A stretch of DNA of 64,000 nucleotides, taken from positions 124,001 to 188,000 of the forward strand of contig JACKQL020000074.1 of assembly GCA_018296165.2 (NCBI GenBank), given 5' to 3'. Origin of the DNA: Termitomyces sp. T153 (lineage: Eukaryota; Basidiomycota; Agaricomycetes; Agaricales; Lyophyllaceae). The translations under genes and the position numbers were made by a program. Below, piece after piece: positions 21,427 to 32,297 of this stretch. Within the stretch, counting starts at the first letter, position 1, and the number at the start of each line of letters is the position of its first letter. The notes beneath the pieces were generated by a model, which saw nothing but the letters and a program-made list of their open reading frames with translations, ran no database searches and was not told the DNA's origin.

Positions 21427-24047
21427 GATGGGTGCGGGCCTCATTTCTTGTTGCTCTTGGACTTGCTGCCTCCCTCGCCTTGTTGTATATAATTTTTTTG
21501 TACGTAAACATGCTCTTTTCTTGGTCCCTGGGCGTGTGAAGTGAGGTTTTAGTTTGTATGAGGGTGAGGTAAGCAAAACACGCAGGGGTGTGAGAGGGAG
21601 TTGAATCCCTAGTGAATCCAGAGGCGGGGGTTACACCCATTAGTGCTGTCTGTGCTGGCTAGTCCCAGGGTTTGTCGGGACAGGGCGGGGCATCGCAGGG
21701 AGGGCTCCCGGGGTCTGGCGGGGGTGGTGGGAGTTCTCCGGTGGAGTTCTGTGGTGCTTTGGGGTGTTGTATTGTGTTCGACTCTTGGAGTTTCTGACCA
21801 AGGGTGTAGGGGTTTTTTTGGTCTGCAGCGGGGATGTGCGCCGTGTTGGTATCGGAGGGCAGACCTTCGAATCTTTCACAGGTGTCCAGCGGGTTCAGGG
21901 CTCTGGTCTTATTGGCCATGCGGTTGGCGGGGGGGGAACAGAGGTCTTCCCGGGATCTGGCCCTTATGTCGGCGCTGGTGGCAAAGGTGGCGGGGCCCTC
22001 TTCATTGGTGGGGGTCGGTGGGGCGAGGTTCGTCCTCGCGGCATAGTTGGTCCGGGTCGGGGTCGTGTTCCGGAGTATTACGTCTGTGGGCGGGCATGTT
22101 CGAGTGGTGCTTTGGTGTGCTCCGGAGTGTCGATGACTGAGGGGGCAGGGTGCAGGGTGATCAGTCCCAACCAGTTCCTTTGGGGTCCGGGGCCGTAATT
22201 TGAGGTTCCGGATCATCTACGTGACATTGCTTTTCTGACCAAAGGTAAGTCCCGAGACAGACAGAGGGGTCTTACGTATTTCTGGTACTTTTTGGGGGTC
22301 TCAGCGGAGATGCTTTGGGGCCCGCTCCGAGGGTGGTTCCTTCCTGGGGGTCGGTGGTTCCTTCATCGGAGAAGAGGTGGGCAGTCCTGGAGTTGACACA
22401 AGGGTCACTTGGTGGGGGTTTGTTGGTTGTTCATGATTGTTGGGGGGGGTGGCAGGGAAGTCGGTCGTGGGGAGGCACTGGAGTGGGACTCCCCGGGAGT
22501 CATGGCAGGGTTGAGGCAATTCTTTATTTGTGCTCCGGAGCAGCCCAGAGATTGTTGCAAATGTGGGGGTGGCAGTGGAGAGAGGCACCGCTCGCTTCTT
22601 GGAGAAGGCATCAGCAACCTTTAGGGTACTCTGAGAGATTACTTTGCATGTGGCCTGCTTCTGGGTACTCCAAAGAGGATAATTTGTATGTGGCTTGCTT
22701 CTGGGTGCTCTGAGGATGTGATCCCTGTTTGACGGACATATTCCGGCATAGGGGCAGGGTCTGGGGCGGGTGGTGATTTGTGTTGTGGAGTTGGGGCTAC
22801 CTGGGCATCATTGTTGGGTTGGCGCCATGAGTTCTCTTGATCAAATGTCGTGGTTGGAGCGGAGGCCCTGGAGTCGTGTTGCCAGGGTCCAGGGCTGTGT
22901 TGAGGAGTTTGGAGGGGGTCAGAGGGGTGGGTCGGGCAGTTTGGGCTGGCGCGGGGTTGTTTGGGTCGTCAAGCTGGGTGGGGGGTCCCTTAAGGATACT
23001 GGAGCATGTGCCCTTTGGGTTGTCAGGTCACTCAAGTGGCTGGTTGACATGTTCTGGATGGTGGGGCTTCTCCCTCCCTTATATGAACATGTCAGCGAGT
23101 TCAGAGTACTTGGGGGAACTACTTCATGTAGGGTCCTTTTTCCTATAGTTAGTTCGGGGTGGCTCCTATGCTGGGGGTTCCTTCATGGGAGGTGGTGGAG
23201 TCTGGAGTTTAGGTTCGGGAGTGGCATGTGGGGAGGGTCAGCGTCAAGGGTCCTCAATGTCAGGGGTTCCGGATTGTGTGGGAGAAGGTGTTGAAATAGC
23301 AGCGCGGTCCAGAGTTGTCCCTTGTCAAGAGGGGGGTGCCATGGTCCTCCTTGTTGACATCTAGAAGCTTGGGAATGTCTTGGTCTTGTTCCGGGGTTGT
23401 CGGGGTCAGGTCGGAGGTGTCGGGGCCCCTTTATTTGTTGGGTGGAGGTGACAGCCGAGTTGACCAAGGCCCGGAAGCAGGTTTGGGGGTTGGAGCATAT
23501 CCTAGGTCTGGGGTTCTTGCTCTGTTGTTGGGGTTGTTGGGTCGAGCTTGATTTCGGTGGTTTCGGAGCTAGTTGTCAGAGGGCGTAGTTCCTCGGGAGT
23601 GGTCGGTAGTAGGGTTTGGTGATGTTGTTGGTGATTAGTCATGTTCATCAGGATGCGGGGCTGCTAGTGGGTCAGTGGATCCACAGGCGGGCTTCGGGGA
23701 AGCGCGTTCTCAGTGGTCTCTTCATGGCTGGCGGTCCTCACGCAGTGGGTGACTGTTTTGCAGCGGTTGGCATTATTGTTGGAGGGGTGGCGTGGTGCCG
23801 GAGACATTGTTGCTCATTTGGTTGGATGGTTGCCAGGTTTTAGGATGCTGTTCTTTGGGTGATGTTGGGGTCAACTTTGTGCGAGGGAACGGATTTGGCG
23901 GAGAGGGTAAGGGTGGGGTGGGAGATGATTTGACGGTCTGCGCAAGGGGTTTGAGGTTGGGTGTGGGTTGGTGAGGGTGTCCGTGGGGGGGCTCTGTTGT
24001 ATGAATGTAACTGGAGCGGAGGGGACGTTTGGTGTCAGATCCACGAC
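21427..24047 (-). other. A3 interior with scattered pol-like fragments
   Basis: Read on the minus strand this is Pro/Thr/Ser-rich and riddled with stops. Short pieces resemble the RT N-terminal motif of A2 and A6 (EYHEFTDVFSEGS) near 23140-23080 and near 22690-22630. No catalytic RT, RNase H or integrase motif is visible. Long open frames on both strands look like by-products of high GC rather than genes. Homologous blocks occur in A4 and A5. Confidence 0.55.
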
Positions 24048-24161
24048 TCAATGTGCCTCGGCAAATTGGGCAGGGCTGTATGAATCATAAGAGTTTCCCG
24101 GCACAGGTAGACCATAGACATCGGAGTTATTTGATTGTGTGTGCAGAGATAATGCAGGCAT
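24048..24161 (-). CDS. A3 leader reading frame (gag-N-terminus-like)
   Basis: Begins 20 nt after the priming site: MPALSLHTQ, VYGLPVPGNSYDSY, AQFAEAH, then TGA (24050-24048). A4 (32181) and A5 (43905) have the same frame, MSAINSAHTS and VYGxPxP, with TGA at the same codon. Similarity continues past the stop (DLTPNVxSAPVT), so the TGA may be a decayed CGA. The position and the VYGxPVP motif match the start of family-A Gag (MSAYNPAYN, IYGQLVPEN). Probably a truncated gag; function unproven. Confidence 0.5.
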   Translation of the reverse strand: MPALSLHTQSNNSDVYGLPVPGNSYDSYSPAQFAEAH

Positions 24162-24180
24162 CACGGACGGGGTAAGGTAG

Positions 24181-24193
24181 AGTCTTGATATTA
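24181..24193 (-). other. A3 self-priming primer-binding site
   Basis: On the minus strand TAATATCAAGACT directly follows the LTR. It is complementary, except for its first base, to the predicted transcript start AGTCTTGATATTG at 24888-24876. Confidence 0.7.
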
Positions 24194-25363
24194 TGTCAGG
24201 TTCCGCTGACCTCGGGGGCTCAGCTGCACTGGGCGAGTTCTTACTAGGCGGGCGTGATCCCCTTGCACTGGTAACTGAACACTCGAAAATGTTCCGGGCT
24301 CTGATGGCTTGTGCAGATAGTCAGTGGGATGTGACCTGGACAGATTTGGGGGAGTCCAGAGTTGGATTGCGGGAAACGGGACGATCTTGGCAGGGTTCAG
24401 GCAGAAGACCATATGGGAGATTCGCAGAAGCAAAGGAGTAGGCGGCTGCGTGATCAATGGGAGCAGAGCCGGGGTTTGATGGGAGATCAATTGGGACTGA
24501 TGGAGTCCGGGACCGAGCGAAGAGCGAGGTCCGGACTTGGTGAAAGAGTGTCGGGGTTCGTGATTGTAATCGTGGAGTTCGTGAGGTCATTTAGGTTGAT
24601 GAGGACTTGGGCACAACGGCTGGATGGAGTCACTGAAACAGCGTCAGACGAAATGGAATGGAGTCAATATGAAACAAGAGTAGATTCGAGTGGAGATATG
24701 AAACAATAACAAAAACGATAGCAATGTGGAGACAGGACAGGACTGGGAGACTGAGATAAGACCGGGAGACTGAGATAAGACCAGGAGACTGAGAGTAAAG
24801 AGAACGAGACACGAAACACGAAACACAAAACACGAGACACGAAAAGGAAACAATCAGACCATAGGTAACATTAAGCAATATCAAGACTAGAGTATGAAGA
24901 GCTACTTAACGACTTATATACTGACTACTGGAGAACTTCGGGGTACGTCGGCTGCGGCGGCGGGGCTTGGCGGAGCTCGACGGAGTGGGCGGGTGTCAGT
25001 TGCGATCGAGGATCGGGCCACGCTGATACGTTGATGGGATCATTGGGGAACGCGGGTTGCCCCGAGGTTGTCGTGATACTCTGGAATGGGTCGGAGGAAC
25101 CAGGGTGTTGAGTTGATGATGGGTGGCGAAGATTGGGAACAGTGGGGGTGGTTCTCGGGGTTCGGGAGATCCCGGGTAAGTGTCAGTGGCTGCGGGGAAG
25201 GCATCAAAGTTGGTCAGGGGGCCGTTGGAGTTAGCCGGGGAGGCGTCGGAGTTAGCTGAAATGGGTGCGGGGCATGGGTGGAAGTTTGGCGGAGCGTTGG
25301 GGGTTTTTTGGGGGTCAGGGGTTGCTGGGCAATGTGCGGGGGTTCAGGGGACGGGTTGTGACA
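24194..25363 (-). repeat. A3 5' LTR
   Basis: 1170 bp on the minus strand, TGTCACAACCC...GGAACCTGACA. TATATAAG box at 24920-24913 and predicted start at 24888. Confidence 0.9.
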
Positions 25364-25368
25364 GTCCC

Positions 25369-26609
25369 AGTATGTTGGATTCTACACCAGTACCTGTGAT
25401 CTCTGCCTCTAGACCAAGCTCCAGTGTAGACTCCCCTATGGACAGTTACACCTGCTTCCAGTGCCTGTGGAATGGAGCATAGCATCTGTGGACTTCATTG
25501 TAGAGCTCCCTGATGCCCATGGTTATAACATGATCATAGTGGTGGTGGATCTGTACAGAAAGAGAGTGCACTTCATTATAACCCACACCACCTGCTCTAC
25601 CATGGGCACTGCAAACCTGTACCAGAGGAATGTCTGGAAGCTCCATGGCCTCTCCAACACCTACATTTTGGATTGGGGACTGCAATTCATGGTGGAGTTC
25701 ACCTGCAAGCTCTATTGACTGCTCAGAGTAAAGCTCCACACCACCACCACCTACTATCTACAGTCTGATGGCCAGACAGAGCATGTAAACCAGGAGTTGG
25801 AACAGTATCTCTGCCTCTTTTGCAATAAGCACCAAGATGACTGGGATGAACTCCTCCCCAACACTGAATTTCAGTACAACAACCATGTTCACTCATCCAC
25901 TCAGTTTTCCCCATTCTTCCTTGACACTGGATGGCATCCACACATGGGTTTTGAACCCTGGGCCCAACCTTTGGAGAATGAGGCAGTAAATGAATTTGTG
26001 GACCAGATGAAGAAGTCCCAGGAGGAAGCCTGGGCTGCACTGACAAAAGCAAAAGACAACATGGTGCAATACTATGATTGCAGGAGGACTCTGGAGCACA
26101 GGTATCAGCCTGGAAATTGAGTCTACCTGGACACCTCTGACATTACGACCACCTGTTCCTCAAAAAAGCTATCACACTACTAGTTAGGACTGTTTACAGT
26201 GAAATGACAGGTAGGACCCTTGGCCTATCGACTCCAACTCCCTGCCAGGATGCACCAGTTTCATCCAGTATTCAACATGGTCAAACTAACCCTGGCTCCT
26301 AAAGATCCTATCCTGGGGTGACATCTGCCATGTCTGCCACCCCCAGTGGTGGTCAACAGCAATGAAGAGTATGAAGTGGAAGAAATCCTGGACAGCCATT
26401 TATTCTGGAGATGACTACAGTACAAGGTGAAGTGGAAAGGCTATGGGATCAAGGATATTTCCTGGAAGCCATGGGAGAACATACACACCCCCAGACTTGT
26501 TAAGAAGTTTCATTGGAGACATCCAGATGCCCCACACACTATACGAGGCATCTATCCTATCTCACCAGTGGACCACACAATCAGAGACTACTTCTACTCC
26601 ACATGTTGA
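25369..26609 (+). pseudogene. pol: B1 pol, C-terminal part (integrase core and chromodomain)
   Basis: Continues the integrase after A3: TSTCDLC (zinc-finger Cys pair), SVDFIVELPDAHGY with D at 25491, LDWGLQFMVEF (second Asp retained) and TEHVNQELEQYL (Glu retained). The chromodomain at about 26365-26530 reads EEYEVEEILDSH, KVKWKGYGIKDISW, WENIHTPRLV. The stop is TGA 26607-26609. A few in-frame stops remain. Chromodomains on integrase direct chromovirus insertion to heterochromatin in known cases; here this is inference. Confidence 0.85.
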
Positions 26610-26622
26610 GACACCTCATGCT

Positions 26623-26635
26623 AGAGGGGGGGTGA
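26623..26635 (+). other. B1 polypurine tract
   Basis: AGAGGGGGGGTGA immediately before the 3' LTR. Confidence 0.75.
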
Positions 26636-27083
26636 TGTCAGGGGACTTCCATTTCCAACTGCCATGACTGGTTCTAGCACCTCTGTAGCTTGTTTGACAT
26701 CTCCAGGGTTCTGGATCAGGGGACTTCCATTTCCAACTTCTGTAATTGGTTTCAGCACCTCTGCAGCTTGTTTGATGTTTCCAGGGTTCTGAAAAGAGCC
26801 CTGGAAATCTTCAGAGAACTCTGGAGTTCTCTGTATTACCTCAGCAACCATTGCCCTAGGGTTAGGAGTAGCTCTGGTCACCTGTACAGTAGTTTCCATG
26901 CCTCCACTGCCTGCTGATGCACCACACCAAGCAGCGGGGATCCTTAGACTTGTTCTCTTTGGATTCCCCTTTGCTAGGTGATTAGTTGCCAATTTGTATT
27001 GTTGTTTACTCTGCTAATATACTTTGGATTCCCCTCTGCTAGCTGTGTGACTCTAATCTGCTGCACTGGAGGTTGCCCTTACA
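26636..27083 (+). repeat. B1 3' LTR with a 78-bp tandem duplication
   Basis: 448 bp against 370 bp in the 5' LTR. The extra length is a repeat of the first part: CAGGGGACTTCCATTTCCAAC at about 26639 recurs at about 26717, each followed by related GGTT..AGCACCTCTG and CCAGGGTTCTG blocks. Confidence 0.85.
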
Positions 27084-30000
27084 GTTTTGGGCCTGGCTTC
27101 TCATCACCCAACTCCCCCTATCAACTCCGATCATGCTCAGACTCCTGTGGCTGCAAGACATCAACCCTGACATTGACTGGAGGAATCTCACCATGTGGTT
27201 TCCTGGCTCTGAAGCAAGTCTAGTGGCTGCCATCTCCCTTTGCCTCCAGTCCATCTTGGACTTGGACATCCCTGACTCTAGCATCAGCACCTCCAGAGAA
27301 ACCCAAAGCCCCTCCACCTTTGACAGTGACCCAAAAAGTGAAGAAAATGCACTTCTGCCTTGGTCACCTTCAATCAAATCACAATGGCTGCCCCCCAACA
27401 TACCCTGGAATCAATACAAAGGCCCACAGTACCCTGACCAGTGACATTCAACCTCCCCAAACAACTCCACCACCACTCCAGACTCAACTGCTACTGCCCC
27501 ATTGCCTGCTCCCATCAACTCTAGAAACCTCAACATCAAAATCATTGGCACTATCCCCTTCACATGCATCTTACAAGACAGCACCCTTGCCTTCCAGTTA
27601 CAAATCATGCTAGCTCTACTGGAGGAGCACCTCTGCATAGAAACTACCCTGCCAGAGTGCAAAATGGAGGAGCAGATCCTATACAAAGTAGTTCCCCCAG
27701 AGTATCATAAATTTGCTAACATGTTCTCTGAAGGGAGTGCCAAAGAACTTCCCCTGCATTGCTCCTACAATCACAAGGTCAACCTTGAAGAAGGCACCTT
27801 GCTCCCATTTGGCAAAATCTACAACATATCCAAGATTGAGCTCCAGGCCCTAAAAGAATACCTTGATGACATGCTTGGCAAAGGCTTCATATGCCTATCA
27901 ATCTCTGCTGCTGGTGCTCCAGTCTTGTTTGCCAAGAAGAAGGATGGATCACTCAGACTCTGTGTAGATTACTGGGGACTCAACAAAGTCACCAAAAAGA
28001 ACTGGTATCCTCTCCTCCTGATTGGAGACCTTGTTGACTGCCTCTGCAGTGCCAAGATCTACACAAAGATAGACCTCTGCTCTGGCTACAACAATGTCTG
28101 GATTGCTCCAGGACATGAATGGAAGACTGCCTTTTGCACCTGCTATGGCCTCTTTGAGTACCTAGTAATGCCCTTTGGAATGACTAACTCCCCTGCCACC
28201 TTCCAGTACTTCATGAATAACATCTTCTATGACATGAACAATGTTTTTGTTATTGTGTACCTGGACAACATACTGATCTACTTGAACTCACCCAAAGAGC
28301 ATCTGGATCATGTCTGCCACATTCTAGAATGACTCTGGAAGTATCACTTCCATGCCAAACCCAAGAAATGTTCCTTCCACACAATGAAGGTTAAGTACCT
28401 TGGAGTCATTGTCACTCCTGACAGCATATGCATGGACCCTGCCAAGGTCAAAGCCATACTCAACTGGCCTCCATCATGGAACATCAAGAAAGTACAGTCA
28501 TTTCTGGGGTTTGCTAATTTTTATCACTGATTTATCAACAACTACTCTGGAATCACCAAACCCCTCAACTGACTCATGCAGAAGGACACTCCTTGGAATT
28601 GGAACAGCAAGTGCCAAAGTGTATTCCTCCTCCTCAAGAAGGCCTTCACCTCTGCTCCAGTCCTCTGCCATTTCAACCCCTCCCTGCCAATTGTGCTCAA
28701 ATGCAATGCTTCCAACTATGCCATCACCAGAATACTCTCCCAGTCAGACTCTAGAGGCAAGGATCTCCATCCTGTTGCCTTCTACACTTGTTTGATGATC
28801 CTCATGAAACTCAACTATGGTATCTATAACAAAGAACTCCTTGCAATTGTCAAAGCCTTCTATCAGTGGCAGGCCTACCTCAAGAGATCCCCATACTGCA
28901 TTCAAGTCTACTTTGACCACAACAATCTGCAATACTTTATGACCACAAAGCAACTCAGCCACCACCAAGCTTGATGGTCCAAAACTCTCTCAGAGTACAA
29001 CTTTACCATCCACTACCACCCCAGACAACTCAGTGCAAAGCCTGATGCACTTACACAGAGGTCCGACATATATCTGAAGAAGTCATTTGAAATGGAGCAG
29101 AACATGTTCAACTATTGAGTGGTAATCCCCCCCAAACATTTACATGCCATGCTGATTCTAAACGAAGAAGGAATAGAAATTTACCTCCAGACTCCTTCTT
29201 CAACTAGCATGACCCCCACAACAACTCTGCTAACAAGTTGAATGCCAAAAACCCCTTCACACTGTCTCCAGACCACCACCTCCTGCTCTAGAGTGGACAA
29301 ATCTATGCTCTGGACCACAAGTCCATTCACCTCGACATACTCTAACAACACCATAACCATAAACTCTATAGGCACCTGGAAATTTGTAAGACCCTTCAGC
29401 TCATTTCCTGGACTTATTTTTAGCCAGGAATGAAGAAGGACATCATGCAATATATAAGGGCCTGCAAACCTTGTCTCTGAGCCAAGGTACTCTGCCACTG
29501 CCCTCATGGATTATTGAAGCCCCTCCCCATTGATCAGTGCTCCTGGTCCTCAATCTCAATGGACTACATCATCAAACTCCCTGACTCTAAAGATTTTGAT
29601 GCAATCCTCCTTGTCATCTGCTACCTCACCAAACAAGCTTTCTTCATCCCCTGCCACACCACTAACAATGCTCCAGGGTTTGCCAAATTATTCCTCAAAC
29701 ATGTATTCTCCAAGCACAGACTCCTAGATGACATCATCTCTGACTGCAGACCTCTGTTCATCTTCCATTTCTAGCAATTGCTGTGCAAAGCACTCAAAAT
29801 AAGAACCAACCTCTCCACCACCTATCACCCAGAGACTGACAGACAGACAGAATGAGTAAACCAGATATTGGAGCAGTATCTCTGCCTCTATGTTAACTAT
29901 TTACAGAATGACTGGTGCATGGAACTCCCCCTTGCTAAGTTTACCTACAACAACACACTACACTCTGCCACTGGAGTTTCTCCTTTCTATGCCAATAAGG

Positions 30001-30618
30001 GCTACAACCCCCAACTTATGCTATCCCTCAAAGATATTCCCTCCCACATTGCCTACAAAGTTGCCAAAGACTTCTGGTCCCTTCACCAGTTCCTCTAGGA
30101 CAAGATCAACACCACCAATCAAGCCTACTCCAAGCATGCCAGTGGCCAATGCATTTCCAACTCCTGACTGGCCCCTCAGCACTTTGGTCTAGCTTGATCA
30201 ATGAAATCTCAAGACCTGGAGGCCCCTCATAAAGCTCAATCACAAACATCTTGGTCCTTTCAAAGTCCTCTGGAAGGTCTTCACACACACCTACAAGCTT
30301 GACCTACCCCTAGGCCTGAAGGGCCTCCACCCTGTGTTCCATGTATGACTCCTCAAAAAACATGCTCCAGACCCCTTTTCCAGGCAATGCCCCAGTTGGC
30401 CACTCCCTATCAAAGTCAAGGATGAATATCACTATGAGGTTGACCAAATCCTTGACTCCCACATGGTCCACAGCTGACCCCAGTACTTGGTCCGCTGGAA
30501 AGGCTATGGACCTGAGGACAATACTTAGGAACCCTGAAAAAACCTTGATAGAGCCCCCAACAAACTCTGAGACTTCCATCAATGGCACTCTACCAAGCCC
30601 CAGAACTCCTGGGACTAG
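27084..30618 (+). pseudogene. pol: A2 pol (protease end, RT, RNase H, integrase, chromodomain)
   Basis: Continues unit 2 of the protease after B1. RT: PEYHKFANMFSEGSAKE (about 27700), [46 protein letters not shown] with the second catalytic Asp changed to Asn (AAC 28267-28269). RNase H: ILKCNASNYAI-like stretch near 28695 and GIYNKELLAIVKAF. Integrase: a small deletion near 29175 shifts the frame; then SMDYIIKLPDSKDF (first Asp), SDCRPLF (second Asp) and TE followed by stop then VNQILEQYL (Glu). Chromodomain near 30433-30600 (QILDSHM, YLVRWKGYGPEDN). Typical CpG-decay changes: VDYW and KNW where Arg is expected. Confidence 0.85.
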
Positions 30619-30967
30619 CAAACCCAGATGGCATTAGTGGGCATAACCCCTGCTTCTGGATTACTAGGAATTCAACTCCCATGAATAACTCCCTGCATGT
30701 TTTACTTCTCTGTTCCCTGACACAATCTGAAAAACTTAATCACTCCAGGCTGGAGGTCCAATAAGTCAATATTCACATGTTTAGTAGTACAGAATGCTAC
30801 AGAAGGCACAGGTCCAATACAGAGTACAAGTCCAAGAAAATCCCCTAATTCCCCTCCTCCTCTAATCCTGCCTCCACTATCCTCTCTACCAGGTCCACCT
30901 CCATCTGAGCCACCACTACTGCCAGAACATCTGGGTGGCTCAGAAGAGGTTCTCTGATGTTTGTTGC
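30619..30967 (-). pseudogene. A2 antisense gene, terminal portion of exon 4
   Basis: Beyond the pol stop this stretch matches 51746-52090 of A6. Read on the minus strand, it is the extreme C-terminal and 3' region of the antisense gene. It is separated from the rest of exon 4 by A4 (30968-45367) and then A6. Confidence 0.6.
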
Positions 30968-32148
30968 TATCACAACCCACTTTCTGGACCCCCGACATCA
31001 TTCTCAGCCCACTCACTTCCCCAGAGTCCCCCCCCCTCCCCAATGCCCCATCAAAACCCCCAACCATCATACACCCTCTGTGCCCACTCTGGGTAACTCC
31101 AATGCTTCTCCTGCAAACCCTAATGGCCCTCTGGCCCACTCTGATGCCTTCTTTGCAGCTGTCAATGCTTCCTCTGACTGTTCCAAGCCCTAAGAACCCT
31201 CCCCTACTATTCCTGACTCTGTTGTACCTCACCAGCTCATCACTCTAGTTCATCTGACCTACTCTGGAGTACTACAATGACCTTGGAACAATCCATGTTC
31301 TCAGCTGATCCCATCAGAATATTACTGTGGCCCACCCTCTAATCACAACTGACACCCATTGACTCTGTATAGCTCTGCCAAGCCCTGCTGCCACACCTGC
31401 TATCCCTTGGAGCTCTTCAGTAGTCAGTATATAAGTTGTAGAGTAGCTCCTCATACTCTAGTCTTGATATTGCCTTACCTAATATGTTTCTGATTGTTTC
31501 TATCTCTTGTTTTGAGTTCCATGTTATGTTTTCCTTTACTCTCAGTCCCTTGGCCTTCCCTCCATCCCCCAGTCTTGTCTTGTCTCTATCTCCATTATTG
31601 TTCTTGTTATTGTTTTATATCTCTGCCTGAATTTATTTTTGTTCTTGTCTCAATCTCATCTCAACTCTGTTTTGCTCTATTCAACTTTGTCTCATCTTGT
31701 TCAACTCCATTTCCATTACTATGCTCAAGTCCTTTCAACTTCAATGCCTTTACAAACTCTGTGCTCATGATTACAAACTCAATACTTTCCATACCAACTC
31801 CAGACCTTGCTATTTGCTCAGCTCTGAAAGCTGTCAACCTCTGTTGATTCCCCATCAAGCTCCAGCTCCACTCCCATCACTTGCATGGCCTCCACTTACT
31901 CTGCACCTACAATATTCACCTCTGGACTTGTACCTGATGCTCCATCAGTCTGCTCCTTTTCCTGCAACTTGTCCTAGACCTCTTTAGACCACCCCAGACT
32001 TGTTTGGATCACTCCTCATTGCTTATCCTCCCAAGTCCCCCACATTTAGGACCTCTCCAAGTGCCCAGTTATCAGTGCAGGGAATCACATTTGCCTAGAA
32101 AGGATTTGCCCAGTGTAGCTGAGCCCCTGTGATCAGCAGAACCTGATA
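30968..32148 (+). repeat. A4 5' LTR
   Basis: 1181 bp, TATCACAACCC...AGAACCTGATA. TATATAAG at 31428-31435 and predicted start AGTCTTGATATTG at 31460-31472. Confidence 0.88.
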
Positions 32149-32161
32149 TAATATCAAGACT
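32149..32161 (+). other. A4 self-priming primer-binding site
   Basis: TAATATCAAGACT, identical to A3, A5 and A6 and complementary to the LTR start site. Confidence 0.7.
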
Positions 32162-32180
32162 CTCCCTTACCCTGCTCATG

Positions 32181-32297
32181 ATGTCTGCAATTAACTCTGC
32201 ACACACTTCTGTTGGAACTCTCAATGTCTATGGTTGGCCCATGCCAGAGACTCACTATGATTTGTTTGGCCTTGCCCAATTTGCCAAGGCACATTGA
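32181..32297 (+). CDS. A4 leader reading frame (gag-N-terminus-like)
   Basis: 38 codons from ATG 32181: MSAINSAHTSVGTLN, VYGWPMPETHYD, LAQFAKAH, stop TGA 32295-32297. Homologous frames sit at the same place in A3 and A5. Similarity beyond the stop (ITDLTPNVLSAPVT) points to a decayed CGA. It is probably the remnant of a Gag N-terminus. Confidence 0.5.
   Translation: MSAINSAHTSVGTLNVYGWPMPETHYDLFGLAQFAKAH

Larger units (their letters stand above)
18857..25363 (-). mobile_element. non-autonomous family-A retrotransposon A3 (CpG-rich)
   Basis: Minus-strand element with 5' LTR 25363-24194 and 3' LTR 20028-18857, flanked by GTCCC at 18852-18856 and 25364-25368. The interior is 20029-24193, 4165 bp, with no intact RT or integrase. 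It shares with A4 and A5 a short leader reading frame, scattered pol-like fragments and (with A2, A4, A6) the antisense gene, here on the plus strand. CpG is far more frequent than in its surroundings, which indicates a later arrival or less decay. It is inserted in the integrase region of B1. Confidence 0.9.
8042..27083 (+). mobile_element. Ty3/gypsy chromovirus-type retrotransposon B1 (family B)
   Basis: 5' LTR 8042-8411 and 3' LTR 26636-27083, flanked by GTTTT at 8037-8041 and 27084-27088. Its own length is about 6.15 kb once B2 (in gag) and A3 (in the integrase zinc-finger region) are removed. The 5' terminus reads TATCAGGGG where the other family-B LTRs have TGTCAGGGG. Gag and pol are in separate frames, and pol ends in a chromodomain. 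It lies inside the second protease unit of A2. Confidence 0.9.

Noticed and set aside
20741..21640. 299-codon open frame (minus) in A3
   Set aside because: Overlaps the antisense gene in opposite sense. Pro/Ala/Ser-rich as expected from the complement of GC-rich coiled-coil sequence; not conserved as a protein in A4 or A6.
21643..23551. Several 100-185 codon open frames on both strands in A3
   Set aside because: GC-rich sequence with few stops. None is conserved in frame in A4 or A5.
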